Assembly (NCBI GenBank): GCA_035695765.1
Contig: DASRRI010000150.1
Location: forward strand, 1-64,000
DNA from: Dongia_A sp035695765
GTDB lineage: Bacteria; Pseudomonadota; Alphaproteobacteria; Dongiales; Dongiaceae
Reading direction: 5' to 3'
DNA: 64,000 nucleotides
A model generated the notes under the pieces. It was not told the DNA's origin. It did no database searches and saw only the letters and a program-made list of their open reading frames with translations. The position numbers were made by a program, and so were the translations under genes. Shown in pieces: positions 27,943 through 35,872 of the stretch (the first letter of the stretch is position 1; each line of letters opens with the position of its first letter).

Positions 27943-28836
27943 TTGGTTCAGACCATAGCCCCTGAACAGGCTCGCATTTTCGATCGCCGCCTGCTGCGCC
28001 GGCGGCGCACGCGCGCGAGCGCTGATCTGCATGCCCATGATTTCCTGCTGACCGAGATCGCGGAGCGGCTCGGCGACCGGCTGAGCGACATTGCGCGTGG
28101 CTTTCCCCTGGCGCTCGATCTAGGGGCGCGCGACGGCATCCTCGCGCGCGCCCTGAAGGGACGCGGCGCGATCGAGACGCTGATCCAATCCGACGCGTCC
28201 CTCATCAACGCGCAGCGCGCGCGGCAGAGCGGGCCGAGCCTGACCGCGGATGAGGAGGTCTTGCCCTTCAAGGCGCACTGTTTCGACGCGGTTCTCAGCA
28301 ACCTCGCCCTCCATTGGGTGAACGACCTGCCGGGCGCCCTGGCGCAGATCCGAAGCAGCCTGAAGCCCGATGGATTGTTCCTCGCCAGCCTGTTCGGCGC
28401 CGGCACGCTGGGCGAACTGCGCACCGCCCTCATGGAAGCCGAGCTCGCGGAGACCGGCGGGGCCAGCCCCCGCGTCTCCCCCTTTGCCGATTTGCGCGAT
28501 GCGGCGGGTCTCTTGCAGCGCGCAGGATTTGCGCTGCCGGTCGCCGATGTCGACACGGTGACGGTCACCTATGGCGATTTCTTCGCGTTACTTCGCGACC
28601 TCCGCGGCATGGGCGAAACCAACGCCTTGTTCGACCGCCTGAAGCATCCGACGCGCCGCACCATCTTCGCCCGCGCCGCCGCGATCTATCAGGAGCGTTT
28701 TGCGAATCCGGACGGACGCTTGCGGGCGACGTTCCAGGTGCTGTTCCTCACCGGCTGGGCGCCAGACCCATCGCAGCAACAGCCGGCGCGGCGCGGCAGC
28801 GGAAAGACCAGCCTCAAGGATGTGCTCGGGAGCTGA
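27943..28836 (+). CDS. SAM-dependent methyltransferase, NDUFAF5/BioC-like
   Basis: A 297-residue methyltransferase beginning ARIFDRRLLRRRRTRA, the pattern of the alphaproteobacterial homologues of the complex I assembly factor NDUFAF5. SAM loop LALDLGARDGILARAL (about 56-71), and SNLALHWVNDLPGALAQI. The start is TTG at 27943, preceded by AGGAAGG. Its stop overlaps the ATG of the 2H phosphoesterase (ATGA). Divergent from comF, as in many relatives. Confidence 0.87.
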   Translation: MVQTIAPEQARIFDRRLLRRRRTRASADLHAHDFLLTEIAERLGDRLSDIARGFPLALDLGARDGILARALKGRGAIETLIQSDASLINAQRARQSGPSLTADEEVLPFKAHCFDAVLSNLALHWVNDLPGALAQIRSSLKPDGLFLASLFGAGTLGELRTALMEAELAETGGASPRVSPFADLRDAAGLLQRAGFALPVADVDTVTVTYGDFFALLRDLRGMGETNALFDRLKHPTRRTIFARAAAIYQERFANPDGRLRATFQVLFLTGWAPDPSQQQPARRGSGKTSLKDVLGS

Positions 28837-29366
28837 TGGCGCAGATCGAATCAGCCTTGGTCATTCCGGTCCCGCAGGCCGAGGCGCTTGTCGGGCCGCT
28901 GCGCGAGCGTTTTGAACCATCGGCGTCGCTCGGCGCGCCAGCCCACATCACGCTGCTTTATCCCTTTATCGATCCACGGCAGATCGACGACCGGGTTCTC
29001 AATATCCTTGCCGCGTGCTTTCGCACGTTCACGCCGATCGAATTTTCCTTGAGCGCAATCCGCCGGTTTCCGACCGGCACATTGTATCTGGCGCTCGATC
29101 CAGACGAGCCGTTTCGAGCGCTAACCAGGGCGATCTGGAAGCTCTTCCCGGATACGCCGCCCTATAGCGGCCAGTGGCCGGACATCGTGCCTCATCTGTC
29201 GATCGGACAATTCGCGGATGAAGGAGAGGTGGAGAGAGTTGCCGACGAACTCGGCCGCGCCTGCAAGGACGCGCTGCCCGCGAGTGCGCGTGCAACCGAT
29301 GTCGCCCTCATCGATAATTCGACCGGCCGATGGACCCGCAGAAGCACGTTCAGGCTGGGCAACTGA
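28836..29366 (+). CDS. 2'-5' RNA ligase family (2H phosphoesterase) protein
   Basis: A 176-residue protein with the two H-x-T/S motifs of the 2H superfamily: H37 in AHITLLYPF and H120 in PHLSIGQF, at the usual separation. Members hydrolyse or ligate 2',5' or cyclic phosphodiesters; the substrate is not predictable. It is translationally coupled to the upstream methyltransferase by a one-base ATG/TGA overlap. Confidence 0.85.
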   Translation: MAQIESALVIPVPQAEALVGPLRERFEPSASLGAPAHITLLYPFIDPRQIDDRVLNILAACFRTFTPIEFSLSAIRRFPTGTLYLALDPDEPFRALTRAIWKLFPDTPPYSGQWPDIVPHLSIGQFADEGEVERVADELGRACKDALPASARATDVALIDNSTGRWTRRSTFRLGN

Positions 29367-29378
29367 AACGCCGATCGC

Positions 29379-29663
29379 TCATGAATCGGCATGGTCCCGG
29401 ACTGCGGATGGGCATTGTGCCGCTTCATCCACGCTGCCAACGAAACCCGCAGGCGCCGTGCGGCCCGCAGCGTGGAGGGCGGATGAATTTACGCTGGCAG
29501 GCAGTTTCACCGAAGCAGAGCGGTTCGCCCCACGCTCGTGAGGGACATCGGGCAGCGTTGCGGCGATCAGGGCGAAAGCGAGCGCCCCTACCACAAGGTT
29601 GAACTTCCAGCTCCCTTTGCGCGGCACGTGGTCTTCCCAGCGATAGGCCTCGAAATGCGTCAT
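29379..29663 (-). CDS. Small single-pass membrane protein, function unknown
   Basis: A 94-residue protein starting MTHFEAYRWEDHVPRKGSWK, with one likely membrane helix (about 22-40) and an Ala/Ser-rich tail. GGAGGC lies four bases before the ATG, which supports a real gene even though a longer frame runs upstream through the response regulator on the opposite strand. I recognise no family. It is divergent from the response regulator and convergent with the 2H phosphoesterase. Confidence 0.55.
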   Translation of the reverse strand: MTHFEAYRWEDHVPRKGSWKFNLVVGALAFALIAATLPDVPHERGANRSASVKLPASVNSSALHAAGRTAPAGFVGSVDEAAQCPSAVRDHADS

Positions 29664-29769
29664 GTCTGCCTCCTTGATGACGCGGCCAAGCTGACAGGGG
29701 CCTGTAGCAGAACTATGTCCATCACGTGCCGCGTCTGGAGCGAGCTGTCGCAAACCCGCCGGCTGACAA

Positions 29770-29780
29770 AGTTTGATACA
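29770..29780 (-). promoter_or_regulatory. Putative response-regulator box, copy 1
   Basis: The minus strand reads TGTATCAAACT, identical over 11 bases to the sequence at 32052-32062. Here a similar TTTGTCA follows about one helical turn on, as in OmpR-type tandem half-sites. It is 60 bases upstream of the response regulator start. Autoregulation is inferred. Confidence 0.45.
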
Positions 29781-29840
29781 CTTTTGTGCCTGGGGCGGGG
29801 GCCTGGGCAGTGCTAAAAAATGCGGCGCCGGAGCACAGCC

Positions 29841-30560
29841 ATGGATTCTACCCCTCACATCGCGATCGTCGACGATCACAAGGATATCCGCGAGCTGATC
29901 GGCCGCTATCTGGGGCAGCATGGCTGCCGGGTGAGCGCCGCCGACAGCGCCGCCAGCCTGCGCCACCTGCTTCAGCGCAGCGCGCCCGATCTGATCGTGC
30001 TCGATGTGATGATGCCCGGCGAGGACGGCCTTTCCGTGTGCCGATACCTGCGGGCGACCAGCGATCTTCCGGTTATCCTGCTGACCGCGGCGGTGGAGGA
30101 GACGGACCGCATCATCGGCCTCGAGATCGGTGCTGACGACTATGTGACAAAGCCGTTCAATCCACGTGAGCTGCTGGCGAGGATCAAGGCGGTCCTGCGC
30201 CGCGCCAACAGCCTGCCGCCACAGCGCTCCGCTCAGCGCAACAAGGCGGTCCGCTTCGACCGCTGGACCCTCGATGTCGGCCGGCGCGAGCTGATCGGCG
30301 CCGACGGCGTGGCAGTGCCCTTGAGCACGGCGGAATATCGCCTGCTCTGCGTCCTGGTCGAGCGACCGGGCCTGGTGCTGACACGCGATCAGCTGCTGGA
30401 TCTCACCGTCGGCCGCGCGGCGGACGTCTATGATCGCAGCATCGACAACCAGGTCAGCCGCCTGCGCAAGAAGATCGAGCTGGACCCGCGCAATCCGGCG
30501 CTGATCAAGACGCATTGGGGCGGCGGCTACAGCTTCACCGCGGACGTGACGGCGTCATGA
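29841..30560 (+). CDS. OmpR-family response regulator
   Basis: A 239-residue DNA-binding regulator: receiver domain with acidic pair D11/D12, phospho-acceptor D55 in VLDVMMPGEDG and Lys in YVTKPFNP, then a winged-helix effector domain (LSTAEYRLLCVLVERPGLVLTRDQLLDL, IDNQVSRLRKKIE, GGGYSFT). ATG at 29841 is chosen (GGAG eight bases ahead); an in-frame ATG at 29820 is also possible. Its stop overlaps the kinase start (ATGA), so the pair is co-translated. The next operon downstream is the molybdenum hydroxylase, a plausible target. Confidence 0.94.
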   Translation: MDSTPHIAIVDDHKDIRELIGRYLGQHGCRVSAADSAASLRHLLQRSAPDLIVLDVMMPGEDGLSVCRYLRATSDLPVILLTAAVEETDRIIGLEIGADDYVTKPFNPRELLARIKAVLRRANSLPPQRSAQRNKAVRFDRWTLDVGRRELIGADGVAVPLSTAEYRLLCVLVERPGLVLTRDQLLDLTVGRAADVYDRSIDNQVSRLRKKIELDPRNPALIKTHWGGGYSFTADVTAS

Positions 30561-32014
30561 GGCGCCTCTCGTCAAGATGCTTCTGGACACGGAGCCTGGT
30601 TGGCCAGCTGATCGGCCTCATGCTGCTGGCCCTGGTCCTGTCGCAAGCCATCAGCTTCCTCATCTACTGGGACGAGCGCGGAGAAGCGCTGCGCCAAGCC
30701 GCCAAGGAGGAGTTCCTCGTGCGGTCGGCATCGGTCGCGCAACTGATGGAGACCACGCCGGCGATCTATCATCCGGAGATCCTGCGGGCGGTCGCCACGA
30801 ACTACACCCGGTTCTGGCTGACCGAGCACAGCCCGGACGATCTCAAATCCTGGAAAAAACAAGCGTGGTACCGCCTCGCGCAACCCTTGCCGCGTTACGG
30901 CGAACCCGAGCACGCACCGCAATCGACGCCCGAACGGCAAGCATCCGGTCAGGACATTCCGCTGATCGCGACGCCGGCGCAGGCAGCGGAGTTCGGCTCA
31001 TGGACCGCGCTGCCTGCGCAGGCCTGGAGCCTGGCTCGGCCGGCACGATTCGTGCGGCTGGACAATGCGTTTGGCTCCGGCCTTGCCGTCCGGCTGCAAG
31101 GCGGGACTTGGCTGAACGCCGCTTTTGCCAAGCCCGCCTATGGCTCCATATGGACGTCGCAATCGACCGTGTCGCTCGGCATCACCGCCATCGTCCTCAC
31201 GCTCATTGCAATTCTGGTTGCGCGCCGCGTCGCGCGGCCGATGCGACGCCTCGCCTTTGCGGCCGAGGCATTCGGCCGCGGCGAAGAGACCGCGCGCCTG
31301 CCCGAGGAAGGACCGACTGACATCCGCCGCACGGCTGAGGCGTTCAACCGGATGCAGGAGCGGCTGCGCCGCTTCGTGTCGGACCGCACCAGCATGCTGG
31401 CCGCCATCGGCCACGATCTGCGCACGCCGATCACGTCGCTCCGGCTGCGCGCCGAGTTCGTGACCGATGAGGAGATGCGGGAGAAGATCCTGGCGACGCT
31501 CAACGAGATGCAGGCCATGACCGAGGCGACCCTCGCCTTCGCCCGCGAAGAGGCGGCCGGCGAGCCGACCCGGGTCATCGATCTGGCGGCGCTGACCGAG
31601 AGCATCTGTGATGACCTTGCGGACCTCGGCTGGAACGTCACCTTCGCCGAGAGCGGCAAGGTGCCCTATCGCTGCCGGCCCGCTGCCCTCCGCCGCGCGT
31701 TGCGCAACCTGGTCGAGAATGCCGTCCGGTATGGCGGCTGCGCGCGTGCCAGCCTCGCCCTTTCCAAGGATTCATTCGAGATTTCGATCGATGACAAAGG
31801 CCCGGGCATCCCGGAAGAGGAGTTCGAGCGCGTGTTCGCACCCTTCTTCCGCCTGGAAGGCTCGCGCAGCCGCACCACCGGCGGCGTAGGCCTCGGGCTG
31901 TCGATCGCCCGCACCATCGTCCGCGGCCATGGCGGCGATATCGAGCTCGTCAATCTGCGCAGCGGCGGCCTGCGCGCCATGATCCGCCTGCCGCAGGTGC
32001 CCGCGCTGCGCTAG
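30557..32014 (+). CDS. Sensor histidine kinase (EnvZ-like, HAMP)
   Basis: A 485-residue membrane kinase partnered with the preceding regulator. TM1 about 12-35, a periplasmic sensor of about 150 residues without a recognised fold, TM2 near 195-218, HAMP, H-box AAIGHDLRTPITSLR with phospho-His286, and an ATPase domain with N-box LVENAVRYGG, DDKGPGIPEE and GVGLGLSIARTIVRGHGG. All catalytic motifs are intact. Confidence 0.93.
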   Translation: MRRLSSRCFWTRSLVGQLIGLMLLALVLSQAISFLIYWDERGEALRQAAKEEFLVRSASVAQLMETTPAIYHPEILRAVATNYTRFWLTEHSPDDLKSWKKQAWYRLAQPLPRYGEPEHAPQSTPERQASGQDIPLIATPAQAAEFGSWTALPAQAWSLARPARFVRLDNAFGSGLAVRLQGGTWLNAAFAKPAYGSIWTSQSTVSLGITAIVLTLIAILVARRVARPMRRLAFAAEAFGRGEETARLPEEGPTDIRRTAEAFNRMQERLRRFVSDRTSMLAAIGHDLRTPITSLRLRAEFVTDEEMREKILATLNEMQAMTEATLAFAREEAAGEPTRVIDLAALTESICDDLADLGWNVTFAESGKVPYRCRPAALRRALRNLVENAVRYGGCARASLALSKDSFEISIDDKGPGIPEEEFERVFAPFFRLEGSRSRTTGGVGLGLSIARTIVRGHGGDIELVNLRSGGLRAMIRLPQVPALR

Positions 32015-32051
32015 CCGCGCCTGTCCCTCGAAAACCTGCCCGCCCGCAAAT

Positions 32052-32062
32052 TGTATCAAACT
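32052..32062 (+). promoter_or_regulatory. Putative response-regulator box, copy 2
   Basis: TGTATCAAACT, an exact 11-base match in the opposite orientation to the site at 29770-29780. It lies in the 165-base gap between the kinase gene and the molybdenum hydroxylase operon, 118 bases ahead of the first start codon. This suggests that the adjacent two-component system controls the operon (inference). Confidence 0.45.
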
Positions 32063-32179
32063 GTGCCGCCGGCGCGCTCGCGCATAGATCGCGACAAATT
32101 TCCGCGCGGACGGCAAACCCTGGCGACACTCGCCCCATAGATTGATCCCGTGCAACCACTCAACACTGAAGGGACAGTC

Positions 32180-32632
32180 ATGGCACGTATCACGGTCAAT
32201 GGAATCCCCCACGATGTCGACGCCGATCCGGAAACCCCGTTGCTCTGGGTCCTCCGCGAGCAGCTGGGACTGACCGGCACCAAATATGGCTGCGGCGTGG
32301 CGCAATGCGGCGCCTGCACGATCCACGTCGATGGCGCCGCCACGCGGTCCTGCATGTTGCCCGTGAGCGCGGTAGAGCCGGCCCAAAAGGTGACGACCGT
32401 CGAGGGACTGTCGCCCGACGGCAGCCATCCAATCCAGAAGGCATGGCTGGCGCTCGACGTGCCGCAATGCGGCTATTGCCAGGCAGGCATGATCATGGCG
32501 GCTGCCGCTTTGATCGCGCAGAACAAGTCGCCGACCGACGCGGACATCGATACGGAGATCACCAACATCTGCCGCTGCGGCACTTACAACCGCGTCCGCG
32601 CTGCCATCAAGCGCGCGACCCAACAAGCGTAG
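32180..32632 (+). CDS. [2Fe-2S] subunit of a molybdenum hydroxylase (isoquinoline 1-oxidoreductase alpha-like)
   Basis: Small electron-transfer subunit of 150 residues. Cluster I (plant ferredoxin type) ligands lie in CGVAQCGACTIHVDGAATRSC and cluster II in CGYCQAGM and CRCGTYNR. It has no export signal and would hitch-hike through Tat with the large subunit. AAGGG precedes the ATG at 32180; an upstream ATG at 32150 lacks a site. The large subunit follows after 17 bases. Confidence 0.92.
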   Translation: MARITVNGIPHDVDADPETPLLWVLREQLGLTGTKYGCGVAQCGACTIHVDGAATRSCMLPVSAVEPAQKVTTVEGLSPDGSHPIQKAWLALDVPQCGYCQAGMIMAAAALIAQNKSPTDADIDTEITNICRCGTYNRVRAAIKRATQQA

Positions 32633-32649
32633 ACCGGCCGGAGACAATC

Positions 32650-34821
32650 ATGAACTCGATTTCAAAGCTTTCGCGTCGCACCTTCATCGTGGGTTCCACC
32701 GCCGCGGTCGGCGGCTTGTCGCTCGGCTTCCATGTGCCGTTCGCCCAGGCGGAAGGCGAGATACCGCCCGAGGTCAACGCCTGGGTCGTGGTGAAGCCGG
32801 ACGAGACGATCGTCATCCGGATCGCGCGCTCAGAGATGGGCCAGGGCTCGTTGACGGGCCTCGCGCAGCTGGTGGCGGAGGAGCTGGAATGCGACTGGTC
32901 CAAGGTCGCAACCGAATACCCGACGCCGGGCCAGAACCTCGCCCGCAACAAGGTGTGGGGCGACTTCACCACGACCGGCAGCCGCGCGATCCGGCGGTCC
33001 CATCAATATGTGCGCCAGGGTGGTGCCGCGGCGCGTGAGATGCTGATCGCCGCGGCCGCCGCCGAATGGGACGTGCCGGCTGGCGAATGCTCGGTTACGA
33101 AAGGCGTGATCACGCACCAGCCGAGCGGACGCACCACGACCTACGGCGAGGTGGCCAATGCCGCCGCGCGCCGGACGCCGCCCGCCGACGTCACGCTCAA
33201 GGACCCTAAGGACTGGACCATCGCCGGCAAGCCGCTGCCGCGGCTCGACACCGCGGACAAGCTGACCGGCAAGCAGAAATACGGCATCGACCTGGTCCAG
33301 CCGGACATGCTGAATGCCGCCATCCGCGCGTGCCCGATGTTCGGCGGCAAGATCATGTCGTTCGATGCCGCCGCGGTCCAGGACAAGGCGGGTGTGCGCA
33401 AAGTGGTCCAGGTGGACGAGACCGCCGTTGCGGTTGTCGCCGATACCTGGTGGCATGCCAAGACTGCGCTCGATGCCCTGCCGATCACCTGGGACGAAGG
33501 GCCGAACAAAGACGTCAGCAGCGATTCCATCGCCGACATGCTGGCCGAAGGCCTCGATGCCAAAGACGCGTTTGTCGGCACGTCGATCGGCAATGCCCCA
33601 GCTGCGCTCAGCCAGGCCGGCAAGACGGTGACCGCGGTCTACGCCTTCCCCTATCAGGCTCACGCTACCATGGAGCCAATGAACGCAACCGCGCGGTACA
33701 CGCCCGAGCGCTGCGAAGTGTGGGTGCCGACCCAGAGCGGCGAGCTCAGCCTGCAAGTCGCAGCGAAGGCTGCAGGCCTGCCGATCGAGCAATGCGACGT
33801 GCACAAGGTGCATCTCGGCGGCGGCTTCGGCCGGCGCGGAAACACCCAGGATTACGTGCGCCAGGCTGTTACTATTGCCAAGGCGATGCCGGGCACGCCG
33901 GTCAAGCTGCTCTGGTCGCGCGAAGAGGACATGTTGCATGGCTTCTATCACCCCACCACGCAATGCAAGCTGACGGCCGCGCTCGATGACGGGGGCAACG
34001 CCACCGCATTGCACATGCGCATCTCCGGCCAGTCCATCCTGACCAGCGCAATGCCGCAGCGACTGCGCGAAGACGGCATGGACCCGCTCGTCTTCCAGGG
34101 CCTGCATGATGGCGGCGAGGAATATGCGCTCGGCTACACGATTCCGAATGTGCTGATCGACCATGCGATGCGGAACCCGCCGATTCCGCCCGGCTTCTGG
34201 CGCGGCGTGAACCTCAACCAGAACGCCCTCTATCTCGAATCCTTCATGGATGAACTCGCGCACGCCGCAGGCCAGGACCCCCTCGCTTTCCGGCGCAAGC
34301 TGATGGCGAACCATCCGAAGCATCTGGCTGTCCTCGACGCAGTGGCGGAGCGGATCGGCTGGACGGATGCGCCACCGCAAGGAGTTCATCGCGGCCTGGC
34401 GCAGATCATGGGGTTCGGCAGCTACGTTGCGGCCGCGGCCGAGGTTTCCGTCACGGATGGTCAACTGAAGATCCATCGGATTGTCGCTGCAACGGATCCC
34501 GGCCATGCGGTCAACCCGGCGCAGATCGAGCGGCAGGTCGAAGGCTCCTTCGTCTATGGATTATCGGCCTGCCTCCATGGCGAATGCACGGTCAAGGGCG
34601 GGCGCATGGAGCAGGAGAATTTCGACAGCTATAACGTCATGCGCCTTGCGGAGATGCCGAAGGTCGAAACGATCATCATGCCGTCCGGCGGCTTCTGGGG
34701 CGGCGTGGGCGAGCCGACCATCGCGGTTGCCGCGCCGGCGGTCCTGAACGCGATCTTCGCCGCGACCGGCAAGCGCATCCGCAGAATCCCGCTCGCCAGC
34801 CAGGATCTGAAGAGTGCGTGA
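32650..34821 (+). CDS. Molybdopterin-binding subunit of a Tat-exported molybdenum hydroxylase (isoquinoline 1-oxidoreductase beta-like)
   Basis: Catalytic subunit of 723 residues that hydroxylates aldehydes or N-heterocycles in the periplasm. The N-terminus has a twin-arginine signal (SRRTFIVGSTAAVGGLSLGF ... AQA). Moco-binding features seen are HLGGGFGRRG, the FWRGVNLNQNAL segment and the catalytic glutamate in GFWGGVGEPTIAVAAPAVLNAI. The single-polypeptide beta subunit plus a separate [2Fe-2S] subunit is the IorAB/AldH-like layout. No cytochrome c subunit, XdhC-like chaperone or Mo-cofactor gene is adjacent. Confidence 0.92.
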   Translation: MNSISKLSRRTFIVGSTAAVGGLSLGFHVPFAQAEGEIPPEVNAWVVVKPDETIVIRIARSEMGQGSLTGLAQLVAEELECDWSKVATEYPTPGQNLARNKVWGDFTTTGSRAIRRSHQYVRQGGAAAREMLIAAAAAEWDVPAGECSVTKGVITHQPSGRTTTYGEVANAAARRTPPADVTLKDPKDWTIAGKPLPRLDTADKLTGKQKYGIDLVQPDMLNAAIRACPMFGGKIMSFDAAAVQDKAGVRKVVQVDETAVAVVADTWWHAKTALDALPITWDEGPNKDVSSDSIADMLAEGLDAKDAFVGTSIGNAPAALSQAGKTVTAVYAFPYQAHATMEPMNATARYTPERCEVWVPTQSGELSLQVAAKAAGLPIEQCDVHKVHLGGGFGRRGNTQDYVRQAVTIAKAMPGTPVKLLWSREEDMLHGFYHPTTQCKLTAALDDGGNATALHMRISGQSILTSAMPQRLREDGMDPLVFQGLHDGGEEYALGYTIPNVLIDHAMRNPPIPPGFWRGVNLNQNALYLESFMDELAHAAGQDPLAFRRKLMANHPKHLAVLDAVAERIGWTDAPPQGVHRGLAQIMGFGSYVAAAAEVSVTDGQLKIHRIVAATDPGHAVNPAQIERQVEGSFVYGLSACLHGECTVKGGRMEQENFDSYNVMRLAEMPKVETIIMPSGGFWGGVGEPTIAVAAPAVLNAIFAATGKRIRRIPLASQDLKSA

Positions 34822-34939
34822 GATGGGGCACAACTTTCTCTCACGTGCCCGTCAATGCTTCTGGCTCTGGATCTGCGGCAGCGCCGCCACGGCTTTATGG
34901 ATGGTTGTCTCGCGCGCGGCGGCCGGCTGATCGCCGGCG

Positions 34940-35743
34940 CTAAGGTTCGAGGCGCCACGGCCTTTGCCGTTCGAACCAGTCGAACAGGAGGTCATAGCGG
35001 CTGCGCCATGCCTCCGCTTCGTCGATCGAGGCGCGCAGTTCGGAGAATTTCTGGAACACCGGAATCTCCGCACCCGCGGTCATCATGATGCCCTCGATCT
35101 TGTGCGTGTTGCCCGCCAGCGCAAGGAACGGTGTCCGTGCCTTGCATGCGGCGTAGACCGCGTGATGCCGGCCGGTCACCAGCAGGCGGGCTGTCTTCAA
35201 CGATCGCACCAGGCTTGACCAGCTCATCGCGCGCATGTCGACGAACGGATAGCGCTCCGCCCAGCGCGAGCGCAGCCGGACGAAGCAACCGAAGTCCCGC
35301 GACAGGAAGTCCGTCATGACGATGCCGCCCTTGAAATCGATCATCTCGTCCTTCACGACCGGCGCGAAGTAGGAGAGATCAGGTAGCACCTCCGCCGCAA
35401 CGCCGTGCCGTGCGATCGCGCTTTGCGACAGCACTTCGCGCACCACCACCTGACGGCATCTGGCGAGTGCCGAATCGAAATCGTGCGGATTGTCCTGCCA
35501 GACCGTATTGATGAGGAAGGCTGGCCGTCCCGCCCTTTGCGCCGTCTCGATCAGCTGCATCTTGTCGCGGAAGGCTTGGCCACCATGGTGCATCGAACCT
35601 TCGCCGTTCACGACCAGGAGATCGAACTCCTCGCCGGTCACGATCTCGCCATGGCGCCGCAATTCGGCAGCGATGGTCTGCACGACGGCGGCCGACCCGC
35701 AATGATAGCTCGAATGGTCTCCGGCCAGCCGGATTCGCAGCAT
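34940..35743 (-). CDS. Polysaccharide pyruvyl transferase family protein
   Basis: A 267-residue GT-B-like protein of the pyruvyl transferase family (CsaB/WcaK relatives): HSSYHCGSAAVVQTI near the N-terminus, LLVVNGEGSMHHG, VVREVLSQSAI, and TGRHHAVYAACKARTPFLALAGNTHKIEGI in the C-terminal half. Members add ketal-linked pyruvate to cell-surface polysaccharides. It stands alone, with no glycosyltransferases nearby, so the acceptor is unknown. Confidence 0.85.
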   Translation of the reverse strand: MLRIRLAGDHSSYHCGSAAVVQTIAAELRRHGEIVTGEEFDLLVVNGEGSMHHGGQAFRDKMQLIETAQRAGRPAFLINTVWQDNPHDFDSALARCRQVVVREVLSQSAIARHGVAAEVLPDLSYFAPVVKDEMIDFKGGIVMTDFLSRDFGCFVRLRSRWAERYPFVDMRAMSWSSLVRSLKTARLLVTGRHHAVYAACKARTPFLALAGNTHKIEGIMMTAGAEIPVFQKFSELRASIDEAEAWRSRYDLLFDWFERQRPWRLEP

Positions 35744-35872
35744 GATGTGTCCCGATGACCTGCGCCGCGGATGCGGCCCCCGTCATGAGTGTGGCGGAAG
35801 CGGCCGGCTGTGGTCAAAGAAAAACCCGGACGTCCTTGCGGGCGCCCGGGCCAGTGGTGGCTGAGAGGTAAT

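Noticed and set aside
29379..30515. 378-codon minus-strand frame spanning the response regulator
   Set aside because: Only its last 94 codons, behind a ribosome binding site at 29663, look real; the upstream part is a shadow of the regulator.
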